From Thermoleophilaceae bacterium (GTDB lineage: Bacteria > Actinomycetota > Thermoleophilia > Solirubrobacterales > Thermoleophilaceae), in the NCBI GenBank assembly GCA_030447905.1, contig JAUJNZ010000011.1:1-64000 (forward strand): DNA of 64,000 bases, in the 5' to 3' direction. Under the pieces are notes generated by a model, which was not told where the DNA came from, did no database searches, and saw nothing but the letters and a program-made list of their open reading frames with translations. Positions 49,417 to 59,254 of the stretch are shown here, one piece after another. Made by a program: the position numbers and the translations under genes. Position 1 is the first letter of the stretch. Each line of letters starts with the position of its first letter.

Positions 49417-50751
49417 CTACGCGGCGCCCGAGCGGCGCGCGGCCCGCTCCGTCCGCCGCCGCGCCACGTCGGCCGAGCGCCGGCGCAGAGCGGCGATGTC
49501 GTCATCGTCATCGGTCACGCGCGCCCGCTTGCCGCGCGCGGCGATGTTGATCAGTAGGCCCATCGCCCCGAGCAGGACGATCATGTTCGAGTTCCCGTAC
49601 GAGATGAACGGAAGCGGCACACCGGTGATCGGTGCGAGCCCCATGACGGCAAACAGGTTGAGCGTCGCCTGGCACAGGATGAGCGCCGTGATGCCCGCCC
49701 CCAGCAATTTCGTGTAACGGTCGCCGGCGACCTTGGCCGCCCGCAGGCCCGCGTACCCCAGCAGTACGTAGAGAGCGACCACGCAGCCGATCCCGAGCAG
49801 GCCCAGCTCCTCTCCGATGATGGCGAGGATCATGTCGGTGTGGGCCTCGGGCAGGTAGAGGACCTTCTGCACCGACTCCCCGAGGCCGACGCCGAAGAGC
49901 CCCCCGGAGCCGATGGCGATCATGGCCTGCACGGCCTGGAAGCCCGTGTCGCCCGCATCTGCCCACGGATCGATGAACGCGGTGAGGCGGGCGCGACGGT
50001 AGGGCTCGGCCAGCGCAAAGACCAGCGCGACGATCGCGAGTCCGCCCCCCAGGAGGACGAGATGGCGGATGCGTGCGCCCGCGGCCATGAGCAGCGCCCC
50101 GACGGCGGCACAGATAACGAGCGCCGTCCCCATGTCGGGTTGCGCCATCAGAAGGGCGCAGGCCGCCCCGACCACGAGCGTGAGCGGCCTGGCGAGGCCT
50201 GCGAGCGTCCGCACGCGCCGCGGCCGAGCGGCCATCAGGGCGGCGGCGTAGAGGACGAGCGACACCTTGAGCAGCTCGGACGGCTGGAACCTCACCGGTC
50301 CCGCCCCGAGCCAGCGGGTCGCGCCGTTGACGTTGACTCCGACGCCCGGAACCATCACCGCCACGGTCAGGGCAAAGGCGAGCAGCAGCAGGACGGGCGT
50401 CGCGCGCTTGACCGCGGGCAGGGACATGCTCGAGCATGCGCGCATCACGATCAGGCCCACGCCGCCGTAGATCAGGTAGCGCTTGAGGTAACGCGCCGGG
50501 TCGCCCGACCCGCCGAGCAGGGCCTCGGCGGAGCTGGCCGAGTAGACCATCACCGCTCCGGCGGCGAGCAGGCAGAGGGTGACCGTGACGAGGATCGAGT
50601 GCTCGAGCGAGCGAGCGGGGGCGACGTCGGTGGGGGCGGCCTCGGCTCTGGCCTCGCTCTCGGGAGCGCGCGGAGAACGAGGCGGCGCGAGGGGGGGTCT
50701 GAGTGCCGCCGCGGCGCGAGCCGAAGCGACGAGGCCGCGGGCGGGTGGCAT
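49417..50751 (-). CDS. ftsW: FtsW, SEDS-family peptidoglycan polymerase
   Basis: 444 residues with ten membrane helices. SEDS landmarks are GVNVNGATRWLGAGPVRFQPSELLKVSLVLY, QPDMGTALVI, LFGVGLGESVQKVLYLPEAHTDMILAIIGEELG and PFISYGNSNMIVLLGAMGLLINIA (all in part). It polymerises septal glycan together with FtsI. An unusually long N-terminal cytoplasmic extension (about 45 residues, Ala/Arg/Pro-rich) and an Arg-rich tail are lineage-like features. Confidence 0.95.
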   Translation of the reverse strand: MPPARGLVASARAAAALRPPLAPPRSPRAPESEARAEAAPTDVAPARSLEHSILVTVTLCLLAAGAVMVYSASSAEALLGGSGDPARYLKRYLIYGGVGLIVMRACSSMSLPAVKRATPVLLLLAFALTVAVMVPGVGVNVNGATRWLGAGPVRFQPSELLKVSLVLYAAALMAARPRRVRTLAGLARPLTLVVGAACALLMAQPDMGTALVICAAVGALLMAAGARIRHLVLLGGGLAIVALVFALAEPYRRARLTAFIDPWADAGDTGFQAVQAMIAIGSGGLFGVGLGESVQKVLYLPEAHTDMILAIIGEELGLLGIGCVVALYVLLGYAGLRAAKVAGDRYTKLLGAGITALILCQATLNLFAVMGLAPITGVPLPFISYGNSNMIVLLGAMGLLINIAARGKRARVTDDDDDIAALRRRSADVARRRTERAARRSGAA

Positions 50752-50781
50752 CTCCCGCCGATTCGACGCCGAAGGGCGAAA

Positions 50782-52116
50782 TCATCCCGCGGGCGCGGTC
50801 TCGGGCATGCCGGCGAGGCGTCGCGCGAGGGCGCGGAAGACGGCTCCGCGGTGCTCGTAGTCGCTGAAGGCGTCGAAGCTCGCGCAGGCCGGGGAGAGCA
50901 ACACGGTCTCGCCCGGGCGCGCTGCCGCGGCGGCGCCCTCGACGGCGCGCTCGAGCGTGCCGCAGCGACGGAGCGCCACGGTGTTGTCGAGGTCGGCGGC
51001 GAGGCGCTCCTCGGCCTCGCCGACCAGGTAGCACGCGCGGCAGCGAGCGGCGACCGGCGCGCGCAGCGCTCGGAAGCTCCCGCCCTTGAGGCTGCCGCCG
51101 AGGATGGCGTGGACCCCGCCCGCGAAGGCCTCTATCCCGACGCGTGCGGAGTCCGGATTGGTCGCCTTCGAGTCGTTGACGAACAGTACCCCGTCGCGCT
51201 CGGCGACCTCCTCGAGGCGATGGGGCACGCCCGCGAACGTGCGCAGCGCCTCGCGGACGGCCTCGGGGGCGAGCCCGCGGGCGAGCGCCGTCGCCGCGGC
51301 GGCCATGGCGTTGTCGAGGTTGTGGGCGCCGCGCAGGCGGATCTCATCGATGGCCATGAGCTCGGAGCCCTCGTAGCGGAGCGTCCCCCCGACGCAGGAG
51401 AGCTCGGCTCCCTCCCCGCGCCCAAAGCGCACGACGCGCGCCGCCCCGCCCGGCGGCTCGAGCCCGAGTGGGAGCACGGCCACGTCCTCGGTGCGCTGGC
51501 GCGCGAAGATCCGCAGCTTGGCCTCGCGGTAGGCGGCGAAGGTCCCGTGGCGGTCGATGTGGTCCTCGGAGAGGTTGAGCAGCACCGCCGCCTCGGGCGC
51601 GAAGGCGGTCGCGTCCTCGAGCTGGAAGCTCGAGGCCTCGCAGACGACCACGTCGCCGCGCTCGCCCACGAGCTCGGCGAGGGGCGTCCCCACGTTGCCG
51701 GCCACGACGACCGGGACGCCCCCAGCCCGATGCATCGCCCCGAGGAGCTCGGCGGTCGTAGTCTTGCCGTTGGTACCGGTCACCCCCACGAACTCGGCAT
51801 CGATCAGGCGCCAGGCGGTCTCGAGCTCGCCGACGACCTCGATCCCGCGGGCGCGCGCCGCCGCCACCGCGGGCGCGTGCGCGGGCACCCCCGGGCTCTT
51901 GACCACCGTACCCGCCCTGCGCACGAGGTCGAGGCCGTCCGACTCGAGCTCGACCTCGACCCCGGCCGCGGCGAGCCCCTCGGCCTCGCGGGGGCGCCCG
52001 AGGTCACAGCCCATGACCTCGCCGTGGGCGAGCAACGTCCGCGCGGTGGCGGCTCCGGAGACCCTGAGGCCCATCACCAGGTAGGGACCCGGCGGAAGCG
52101 GCGGGCGGTCGCTCAC
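50782..52116 (-). CDS. murD: UDP-N-acetylmuramoyl-L-alanine--D-glutamate ligase
   Basis: 444 residues. Mur-ligase P-loop GVTGTNGKTTTAELLG, VCEASSFQLE, NLSEDHIDRHGTF, RGAHNLDNAMAAAA and VNDSKATNPDS, the MurD-specific last motif. It adds D-Glu. GTG 52116 overlaps the mraY stop as GTGA. The open frame continuing upstream is shadow. Confidence 0.96.
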   Translation of the reverse strand: MSDRPPLPPGPYLVMGLRVSGAATARTLLAHGEVMGCDLGRPREAEGLAAAGVEVELESDGLDLVRRAGTVVKSPGVPAHAPAVAAARARGIEVVGELETAWRLIDAEFVGVTGTNGKTTTAELLGAMHRAGGVPVVVAGNVGTPLAELVGERGDVVVCEASSFQLEDATAFAPEAAVLLNLSEDHIDRHGTFAAYREAKLRIFARQRTEDVAVLPLGLEPPGGAARVVRFGRGEGAELSCVGGTLRYEGSELMAIDEIRLRGAHNLDNAMAAAATALARGLAPEAVREALRTFAGVPHRLEEVAERDGVLFVNDSKATNPDSARVGIEAFAGGVHAILGGSLKGGSFRALRAPVAARCRACYLVGEAEERLAADLDNTVALRRCGTLERAVEGAAAAARPGETVLLSPACASFDAFSDYEHRGAVFRALARRLAGMPETAPAG

Positions 52117-53084
52117 GTCACCGACTGCTGGTAGAGGGTGAAGCCGATCGCCGAGCAGATCGCCGCCACGATCCAGAAGCGCAGGATGATCTTGGTCTCC
52201 GACCAGGCCAGCAGCTCGAAGTGATGGTGCACGGGCGCCATCAGGAACACGCGCTTGCGAAAGCGCTGGAACGCGAAGACCTGGATCGCCACCGAGAGCG
52301 CCTCGACGACGAAGATCCCACCGAGGATGAGCAACAGGATCTCGGTCTTCGTGACCACCGCGAGTGCGGCGATCGCCCCCCCGAGGCCGAGGGCGCCGGT
52401 GTCCCCCATGAAGATCGCCGCCGGGAACGAGTTGAACCACAGAAAGCCGACGCAGGCACCGACGAGGCAGGCGCAGATGAGCGCCACGTCCTCCTGGCCG
52501 CTGGTCAGGAAGGTCATCGCGGTGTAGGCAAAGAGGACGATCGCTCCGCAGCCCGCGGCCAGGCCATCGAGGCCGTCGGTCAGGTTGACGCCGTTGGTCG
52601 CCCCCGCCAGGACCAGGAAGATCAGCACCGGATAGAGGATCCCGAGGTCGACCGTGAAGTCGAAGATGCGGGTGTTGAGCTGCTCGTCGAGGCCCACGTA
52701 GCGGGTCGCGACCCACCACAGCCCGAGCGCGATGGCGGCCTGCGCGGCGATCTTCCAGCGCCCTGAGAGGCCGAGCGAGCGCTTCTTGGAGATCTTCGAC
52801 CAGTCATCGAGGAAGCCGAGCCCCGCGCTCGCCATCGCCGTGCCGAACACCGCCAGGCTCGCCGCGTCGTACTCGCCGAGGATCAGGAACGGGATCGACA
52901 CCGCAAGGAAGATCACGAGGCCGCCCATGGTCGGCGTCCCGGCCTTGCCGGCGTGGCCCTCCGGGACCTCCTCGCGGATGTGCTGGCCGAACTCCCGCGC
53001 GCGCAGGAACTCTATGAACCGGGGGCCGAGAAAGATGCAGATCAGCAGCGAGGCCATCCCCGCGATGAGGATCTCTCCGAGCAC
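52113..53084 (-). CDS. mraY: phospho-N-acetylmuramoyl-pentapeptide transferase
   Basis: 323 residues, ten membrane helices. EGHAGKAGTPTMGGLVIFLAV, the catalytic Asp pair in LGFLDDWSKISKK, NLTDGLDGLAAGC and the HIV-like MAPVHHHFELLAWSE are diagnostic. It makes lipid I. GTG start at 53084; the murF stop is 50 bp upstream. Substrate lipid is presumably decaprenyl or undecaprenyl phosphate. Confidence 0.96.
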   Translation of the reverse strand: MLGEILIAGMASLLICIFLGPRFIEFLRAREFGQHIREEVPEGHAGKAGTPTMGGLVIFLAVSIPFLILGEYDAASLAVFGTAMASAGLGFLDDWSKISKKRSLGLSGRWKIAAQAAIALGLWWVATRYVGLDEQLNTRIFDFTVDLGILYPVLIFLVLAGATNGVNLTDGLDGLAAGCGAIVLFAYTAMTFLTSGQEDVALICACLVGACVGFLWFNSFPAAIFMGDTGALGLGGAIAALAVVTKTEILLLILGGIFVVEALSVAIQVFAFQRFRKRVFLMAPVHHHFELLAWSETKIILRFWIVAAICSAIGFTLYQQSVT

Positions 53085-53134
53085 GCTGCGCTAGAGGGCG
53101 TCGGTCTCCGCCGGGCCCCGAACGGACGCCCGAG

Positions 53135-54514
53135 TCACCGCGCGTCGCCGAGCAGGCGCTCGAGGCCGGCCGAGCGCGATCCCTTGACGAGCACGCGGTC
53201 CCCGGGGCCGGCGAGCCGCTCGAGCAGGGCGCCCGCCGTTTCGGGATCGTCGACGGCGTGGCGCTCGGGACCTGCGAAGGCGGAGAGATAGGCCTGGGCG
53301 CCGCCGCCCACGGCCACGAGCACGTCGACTCCGGCGGCGTTCGCCTGCTCGCCGACTTCGGCGTGGAAGCGCTCGGATTCCGGCCCGAGCTCGGCCATCT
53401 CCCCGAGCACGGCGATGCGGCGGCGCGCCGGGGCCACGGCGAGGTGCTCGAGGGCGGCGCGCATCGACATCGGGTTGGCGTTGTAGCAGTCGTTGACCAC
53501 GGTCACTCCGCCGGGAAGCTCGACCTCCTGGCCGCGCAGTGGCGAGAAGTCGACGGCGACGCGTCCGCGCGGAGTGACCCCCACCGCCCGCGCCGCGGCG
53601 ACCGCGGCGAGCGTGTTCAGCAGGTTGTGGGGCTGGCGGTAGGGGAGGTCGAGGAAGACCCGCTCGCCGCCGGCTTCGATCTCGGCGCGCCCGGTCACGG
53701 CGTCGAGGGCTAGGAGCGCGACGTCGCCGCCGGGTCCGAAGGTCGTGGTGTCGAGGTCGTCACGGCGGTGGGCTTCGAGCAGCGGCTCGCTCACCGGGAC
53801 CACGGCCGCGGCCCCCGGACGCAGGTCGCGGATCAGCTCGGCCTTGGCCGCCGCGACCCGTTCGACGGTGCCGAGCAGCTCGAGGTGGACGGGGCCGACG
53901 TTGACGATCACCCCCACGTCGGGCTCGGCGATCGCGGTCAGCTCGGCGATCTGGCCCTCCCCGCGCATCGCCATCTCGAGGATCAGGATCTCCGTGCCGG
54001 GCTCGGCCTCGAGGATGGAGAGCGGCAGGCCGACCTCGGTATTGAGGTTCTGGCGGCTCGAGTGGGTGTGGCGGTGGGGGCGCAGCAGGGCGGCGAGGAT
54101 GTCCTTGGTCGACGTCTTGCCGGTCGAGCCGGTGACGCCCACCACGGCGGCGGCGAGCTCGCGGCGCCAGGCGCGGGCGAGGCGCTGGAGGGCGGCGAGC
54201 GGGTCGTCGGCGGCGATGATGGCGCCGGAGAGAGCGCCGACGGGCGCGCCGCGATCCTCGGGCCGGCTCGATTCGTCGCCCAGCGCCGCGGCATGCTCGG
54301 GCCGCACGAGTGCACCCCATGCCCCCTCGGCGACCGCGGCGCCGGCAAAGGCGCCACCGTCGGCCCGCTCGCCCGCGAGCCCCACGAACAGGTCGCCGGG
54401 ACCGGCCGCGCGTGAGTCGACGACCGCGCGCCGGGGCCCCGGCGCCTCGGGGTCTCCGGCGACGACCCGTCCGCCCGCGGCCGCGGCGACCCATCCGGCC
54501 GAGCGGTCGATCAA
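53135..54514 (-). CDS. murF: UDP-MurNAc-tripeptide--D-Ala-D-Ala ligase
   Basis: 459 residues. VVGVTGSTGKTSTKDILAALL is the P-loop. TEVGLPLSILEAE, EMAMRGEGQIAELTAIAEPDVGVIVNVGPVHLELLGTVE (in part), VNDCYNANPMSMRAAL and GEMAELGPESERFH are MurF-specific. It completes the pentapeptide. TTG 54514 overlaps the murE stop as TTGA. The longer frame upstream runs through murE out of frame. Confidence 0.95.
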   Translation of the reverse strand: MIDRSAGWVAAAAGGRVVAGDPEAPGPRRAVVDSRAAGPGDLFVGLAGERADGGAFAGAAVAEGAWGALVRPEHAAALGDESSRPEDRGAPVGALSGAIIAADDPLAALQRLARAWRRELAAAVVGVTGSTGKTSTKDILAALLRPHRHTHSSRQNLNTEVGLPLSILEAEPGTEILILEMAMRGEGQIAELTAIAEPDVGVIVNVGPVHLELLGTVERVAAAKAELIRDLRPGAAAVVPVSEPLLEAHRRDDLDTTTFGPGGDVALLALDAVTGRAEIEAGGERVFLDLPYRQPHNLLNTLAAVAAARAVGVTPRGRVAVDFSPLRGQEVELPGGVTVVNDCYNANPMSMRAALEHLAVAPARRRIAVLGEMAELGPESERFHAEVGEQANAAGVDVLVAVGGGAQAYLSAFAGPERHAVDDPETAGALLERLAGPGDRVLVKGSRSAGLERLLGDAR

Positions 54515-55977
54515 CGCCGCCGGGCCGCCGCCGCGGGGTCGGGACCCGTCGCCGCATCCTCTCCCCGAAGCACCTCCCGCGCCACCGTCACGTCGTCGAA
54601 GGGCTCCTTGCGGCCATCGGCGAACTCCTGGCCCTGCTCGTGGCCCTTGCCGGCGATGACCACCACGTCGCCCGACTCCGCGCCGGCCAGCGCGCGGGCG
54701 ATCGCGCGGCGGCGGTCGACGTCGCGCTCGACGTCCTCCCCCGTGCCGACGAGCACCTCGTCGACGATCGCCTCGGGGTCCTCGGATCGCGGGTTGTCGG
54801 AGGTCACGACGACGCGGTCGGCGAGCGCGCGCGCCACTCGGCCCATGAGCGGCCGCTTGGTCTTGTCGCGGTCCCCACCGGCGCCGAAGACCACGTGCAG
54901 GCGCCGGTGGCAGAGCTCGCGCGCCGCCGGGAGGACGTTCTCGAGCGCCTCGGGCGTGTGCGCGTAGTCGACGAGCACGGCGAAGCCTTGGCCCTCCTCG
55001 ACGGGCTCCATGCGCCCAGGGACGCGTTCGGCCTCGGCGAGAGCTCCGGCCGCGACCTCGAGCTCGACACCGAGCGCGCGGGCGACCCCGAGCGCCGCCA
55101 GCGCGTTCAGCACGTTGAATTGGCCGGGCAGCCGCGTGGTGACCTCGGCCGACCCATCGGGGGTCTCGACGCGAAAGGTCGATCCCTCGGCGCCGAAGCG
55201 CACCTCGTGCGCCCGCAGGTCGGCGGGGCGGTCGATCGCGTAGCTGACGACCCCCTCGACCTCGGCGGCGAGGCGCCGCCCCCACTCGTCGTCCACGTTG
55301 ACCACCGAGGTGCCGGGTTCGCCGCCCGCAACCTCGAACAACCGCCGCTTGGCCAAAAAGTAGTGCTCCATCGAGGGATGGAAGTCGAGATGGTCCTGGC
55401 TCAGGTTGGTAAAGACCCGGCACGCGAAGCGGATCCCGTCCGCCCGGCCGAGCTCGAGCGCGTGCGAGGAGACCTCGATCGCGCAGGCGCGGTCGCCGGA
55501 GTCGACCATGCGGCGAAAGCTGCGCTGCAGGTCGATCGCCTCGGGCGTCGTGCGCTCGACGGGCTCCTGGCGGCCGCCGATCACCGAGGTCACCGTGCCG
55601 AGCAGGCCGCAGGGCAGCCCCGCGGCCTCGAGGAGCGCGCGGACCAGGTAGGCGGTGGTCGTCTTTCCGTTGGTGCCCGTGACCCCCACCACGCAGAGCT
55701 CGCCGGTCGGGTCACCGTAAAACCGCGCGGCGACCGGACCCATCACCGGGCGCACCGCGGCGACGACGACCTCGGGAACCCCGAGCCCCAGTGGGCGCTC
55801 GCACACCAGCGCGGCGGCACCCCGCGCGACGGCCTCGGGGGCGAAGTCGTGTCCGTCGGCCGTGAAGCCGGGCACGCAGAAGAAGAGGGCGCCCGGCTCG
55901 ACCTGCCTGCTCGAGAAGGCCAGGCTCGTGATCGGGACGTCGGGCGCCTCGGGCCCCATGAGGTCGCGGAGCGTCAT
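54511..55977 (-). CDS. murE: UDP-MurNAc-tripeptide synthetase, meso-diaminopimelate adding
   Basis: 488 residues. P-loop GTNGKTTT at 101-108, EVSSHALELGRADGIRF, NLSQDHLDFH, and DNPR at 394-397 (TSDNPRSEDPEAIV), the meso-diaminopimelate-specificity motif. It adds mDAP to UDP-MurNAc-Ala-Glu, consistent with YkuD 3-3 cross-linking in this organism. The ftsI stop lies about 60 bp upstream. Confidence 0.96.
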   Translation of the reverse strand: MTLRDLMGPEAPDVPITSLAFSSRQVEPGALFFCVPGFTADGHDFAPEAVARGAAALVCERPLGLGVPEVVVAAVRPVMGPVAARFYGDPTGELCVVGVTGTNGKTTTAYLVRALLEAAGLPCGLLGTVTSVIGGRQEPVERTTPEAIDLQRSFRRMVDSGDRACAIEVSSHALELGRADGIRFACRVFTNLSQDHLDFHPSMEHYFLAKRRLFEVAGGEPGTSVVNVDDEWGRRLAAEVEGVVSYAIDRPADLRAHEVRFGAEGSTFRVETPDGSAEVTTRLPGQFNVLNALAALGVARALGVELEVAAGALAEAERVPGRMEPVEEGQGFAVLVDYAHTPEALENVLPAARELCHRRLHVVFGAGGDRDKTKRPLMGRVARALADRVVVTSDNPRSEDPEAIVDEVLVGTGEDVERDVDRRRAIARALAGAESGDVVVIAGKGHEQGQEFADGRKEPFDDVTVAREVLRGEDAATGPDPAAAARRR

Positions 55978-56039
55978 GGGCGGGGCTGAGTCTAAAGGCC
56001 AACCCGGGCGCTCAAAGGCCGGGTGGCGGACCCCGGCTT

Positions 56040-57728
56040 TCAGTCCGGTGGGATCCGCAGGTACGGCAGCGCAAAGGAGACGATCTTCTCGAACGCCGGG
56101 GCCGCGACGGCGCCGCCATAGATCTCGCCGCGCGGCTCGTCGACCGCCACCGCCACGAGCAGGCGCGGGTTGCGCGCCGGGGCGTACCCGATGAACGACG
56201 CCACGTACTTGGAATTCGAGTACCCACCGAAGCCGTCGGGCTTCTGGGCGGTACCGGTCTTGCCGGCGAGGCGGTAGCCCGGGACCTGCGCCTCCTGCGC
56301 GGTGCCTCCCGGCCCGAACACTCCCTCGAGCATGCGCGAGACCCGGCGGGCCGTGCGCTCGGAGATCACGCGCCGCGCCGGGGCGCGCGCTCCCGCGACC
56401 ACGTGCGGGCGGTGCACGATGCCGCCGTTGGCGATCCCCGCGTACGCGGCGGCCATCTGGATCGGTGTCGCCGCGAGCCCCTGTCCGATCGGCAGGTTCC
56501 CCATCGACGAGCCCGAGTAGTCGCCGGGGCGGGGGACGATGCCGGTGCCCTCGCCGGGTAGATCGACATCGGTCGCCTGCCCGAAGCCGAAGCGGCGGAC
56601 CCAGTGGTCGAAGCGCCGGGCCCCGAGCCGGAGCCCGATCGTCACCGAGCCGACGTTCGAGGATTGGGCGAGGATCTCGGCCGCGGAAAGAACGACGGCC
56701 CCGCGCCCGTGCGACTCCTTGATCACGCGGTCGGCGACCCGGATAGTGGGTGCGAGCGAGAACGGCGTCTCGGGCTCGATCAGGTCGTCCTCGAGCGCGC
56801 CCGACATCGTGAAGGCCTTGAAGGTGGAACCGGGCTCATAGCTCGCCGCCACCGCTCGGTTCTGGTGTGCCGGGCTGAGCGCCGCGTCGGGGCGGTTGGC
56901 GTCGACCGCTGGCCAGTTGGCCATGGCCAGTAGCTCACCCGTCCGCGGGTCGAGCACGAGCGCCGTGGCTCCTCGAGCCGCGTAGCGCTTTCCCACCTCC
57001 TCGAGCACGGATTCCGTGCGCTCCTGGATGGCGGCGTCGAGGGTGAGGCGGAGGTCGTCGCCGGGCACGGCACGGCGCTGATCGACGATCGAGATCGGCT
57101 TGCCGAGGGCGTCCTTGACGAGACGCCGCCGGCCGTTCTCGCCGTGCAGGGTCTCCTCGCGCGACTGCTCGAGACCCGAGAGGCCGTAGTTGTCGGTTCC
57201 CACCGTGCCGAGGAGCTGGGCGGCGAGCTCGCGCTGGGGGTAACGCCGGCGCGGCTCGGCTACGGTCTCGACCCCCTCGACCTCGAGCTTCTCCACCGCC
57301 CTGCCGACCTCGGGGTCGAGCTTGCGACCGAGGTAGACGAAACCCCGGCGGCGGTCGGACAGCTTGCCAGTCAGGCCCTTGACCGAGCGATCGAGCGGGC
57401 CGGCGAGCTGGCGCGCGACGATGTCGGGGCGCTCGATCAGGAAAGGATGTGCGAACACGGTCACCGTGTCCTCGGAGACCGCGAGCTCGACTCCGTGGCG
57501 ATCGGTGACGGCCCCGCGGCGGGCCGCCACCTCGAGGTCTGAGACCTGCTGGTCGGCGGCACGCCCGCGCAGGTCGTCGGCGCGCACCGTGCCCAGCCAG
57601 GCCGCCCGTCCCGCGGCGAGCGCGAGCAGGAGAAGAAAGGCCGCGAACAGGAGGCCGATGCGCCGCTCGACGAGGCGGGTGAGCCAGACTCTAGACGTGT
57701 CGTGCGGACGCAGGGGCGGTCCGCTCAC
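56040..57728 (-). CDS. ftsI: division-specific penicillin-binding protein FtsI/PBP3
   Basis: 562 residues. One membrane helix (25-45), a pedestal domain (AARRGAVTDRHGVELA) and the transpeptidase with SxxK at 301-304 (EPGSTFK), SSN at 356-358 and KTG at 490-492 (AGKTGTAQKP). It cross-links septal peptidoglycan with FtsW. GTG 57728 overlaps the ftsL stop by 4 bp. The length is normal for a class B PBP without PASTA domains, and there are none here. Confidence 0.96.
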   Translation of the reverse strand: MSGPPLRPHDTSRVWLTRLVERRIGLLFAAFLLLLALAAGRAAWLGTVRADDLRGRAADQQVSDLEVAARRGAVTDRHGVELAVSEDTVTVFAHPFLIERPDIVARQLAGPLDRSVKGLTGKLSDRRRGFVYLGRKLDPEVGRAVEKLEVEGVETVAEPRRRYPQRELAAQLLGTVGTDNYGLSGLEQSREETLHGENGRRRLVKDALGKPISIVDQRRAVPGDDLRLTLDAAIQERTESVLEEVGKRYAARGATALVLDPRTGELLAMANWPAVDANRPDAALSPAHQNRAVAASYEPGSTFKAFTMSGALEDDLIEPETPFSLAPTIRVADRVIKESHGRGAVVLSAAEILAQSSNVGSVTIGLRLGARRFDHWVRRFGFGQATDVDLPGEGTGIVPRPGDYSGSSMGNLPIGQGLAATPIQMAAAYAGIANGGIVHRPHVVAGARAPARRVISERTARRVSRMLEGVFGPGGTAQEAQVPGYRLAGKTGTAQKPDGFGGYSNSKYVASFIGYAPARNPRLLVAVAVDEPRGEIYGGAVAAPAFEKIVSFALPYLRIPPD

Positions 57729-58297
57729 GGCGTCGAGGATGCGGCCGGTCCGGCGGCAGCCGAAGGAGACGGCCAGCGCTCGAGGGCTCGTGCCGCGCGG
57801 TCAGCGTTCGCGGCGCCGAGGCGCAGGTAGCCGATCTCTCCGGGAGGAGCGGCGACGAAGCCGCGCGCCTCCGCGGCGCGGCGGATTCGCTCACTCGAGC
57901 CGAGGCGGGCCACGCGGAGGCGCAGGACGGCGTTCTCGCCGCGAAGCTCGCTCACCCGGGCCTCGGTCCGTGCGATGGCGCCGTTGAGCTCGAGCAGGGC
58001 GACGTTGAGGAACACGATCCCGGTCAGCAGCACCGCGATCATCGCCACCCAGACCCGTCCGCGCAGCAGCCGGTCGAGCAAAGCGGGCGCTCCCGCCACG
58101 ACCGCGCCCGCCCGTGACGGGGCGCGATGGCGCGCCACCCGCGGCGAGCGACGGCGAGCGGCGGTCGCACGCGCGCGGCCGGCGGAGCGGCGTTCGGGCG
58201 ACGCTGACGAAGCGACCCGCGACGCCGGTGCGCCTCCCGCAGCCTCCCGAGGACCTGCCGGGGCGCGGCGGACCCCCGACCGGGCGACCGCCGCCAT
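57725..58297 (-). CDS. ftsL: FtsL-like septum protein
   Basis: 190 residues. A long basic, Ala/Arg-rich cytoplasmic N-terminus (1-75) precedes a membrane helix (RGRVWVAMIAVLLTGIVFLNVALLEL in part) and a coiled-coil (LNGAIARTEARVSELRGENAVLRLRVARLG in part), then a short EIGYLRLG tail. The position between rsmH and ftsI and this architecture mark FtsL/DivIC-type protein. ATG 58297 overlaps the rsmH TGA by one base. Confidence 0.85.
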   Translation of the reverse strand: MAAVARSGVRRAPAGPREAAGGAPASRVASSASPERRSAGRARATAARRRSPRVARHRAPSRAGAVVAGAPALLDRLLRGRVWVAMIAVLLTGIVFLNVALLELNGAIARTEARVSELRGENAVLRLRVARLGSSERIRRAAEARGFVAAPPGEIGYLRLGAANADRAARALERWPSPSAAAGPAASSTP

Positions 58298-59253
58298 CAG
58301 CCGTCCGCCTCGGTGGCCGCCCGCACCCGGCGCGCCGCGCGCAGGCGGGCGGCCCGTGCGCGCGGGTTGTCGGCCACCTCGGCGCGGGAGGGGGTGACTC
58401 CGCCCGAGGCGACCAGCTCGGCCTCGGGCTCGTGCCCGCACACGCAGATCGGCAGCTCGGGTGGACACACGCAGCCGCGCGCCCGGTCGGCCAGGAAGCG
58501 CTTGACGAGCCGATCCTCGAGCGAGTGGAAGGAGATCGCTCCGAGGCGCCCTCCGGGAACGAGGATCCTCCAGGCGGCCGGCAGTGCGCGCTCGAGCGAC
58601 TCGAGCTCGCCGTTGACGGCGATCCGGATCGCCTGGAAGACCCGGCGCGCGGGATGGCCGGCGCCGAAGCGGGCCGGCGCCGGGATCGCCTCGTTGATGG
58701 CCTCGGCGAGCTCAAACGTCGTCTCGAGAGGGGCGCGCCGGCGCCGCCTCGCCACGACGCTGGCGATCTGACGGGCGTAGCGCTCCTCGCCGTAGGCGCG
58801 AAAGGCCTGGGCCAGCCGGCGCTCATCCCATTCGTTGACGACGGTCCGGGCGTCGAGCTCCTGGCGGGGGTCCATGCGCATGTCGAGCGGGGCGTCGTAG
58901 GCGTAGGAGAAGCCGCGCTCGAGGGTGTCGAGCTGCATCGAGGAGACGCCGAGGTCGAGATACACCAGGTCGGCACGGAGGCCCTCCCCGGCCAGGCGCT
59001 CGATCGCCTCGAGATAGTCCGATCCGAGGAAGCGCGTGGCGCAGGGCACCTCGCGCGCGAAGTCCTCGTAGCGGTCGGCGGCGGCCGGGTCGCGGTCGAC
59101 CGCCACGAGCGTCCCCTCCCGGCCGAGGCGCTCGGCGACGAGCCGGGCGTGGCCTCCCGCGCCGAACGTGCAGTCGATCGCGACCTCGCCCGGGCGCGGC
59201 CCGAGCAACTCGACCAGCTCGCGCGCCAGCACGGGGACGTGCTCTCGGGTCAT
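58297..59253 (-). CDS. rsmH: 16S rRNA (cytosine-1402-N4)-methyltransferase
   Basis: 318 residues. HVPVLARELVELLGPRPGEVAIDCTFGAGGHARLVAERLG (in part) includes the SAM motif; DLGVSSMQLDTLERGFSYAYDAPLDMRMD is the RsmH hallmark. A four-Cys-like CVCPPELPICVCG near the C-terminus is also typical. ATG 59253 follows the mraZ stop by one base and is preferred over a TTG 18 bp upstream. Confidence 0.96.
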   Translation of the reverse strand: MTREHVPVLARELVELLGPRPGEVAIDCTFGAGGHARLVAERLGREGTLVAVDRDPAAADRYEDFAREVPCATRFLGSDYLEAIERLAGEGLRADLVYLDLGVSSMQLDTLERGFSYAYDAPLDMRMDPRQELDARTVVNEWDERRLAQAFRAYGEERYARQIASVVARRRRRAPLETTFELAEAINEAIPAPARFGAGHPARRVFQAIRIAVNGELESLERALPAAWRILVPGGRLGAISFHSLEDRLVKRFLADRARGCVCPPELPICVCGHEPEAELVASGGVTPSRAEVADNPRARAARLRAARRVRAATEADG

Positions 59254-59254
59254 G

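Noticed and set aside
53135-55423. Apparent MurF protein with a 300-residue N-terminal extension
   Set aside because: The extension is murE read in the wrong frame. The TTGA overlap at 54511-54514 marks the real murF start.
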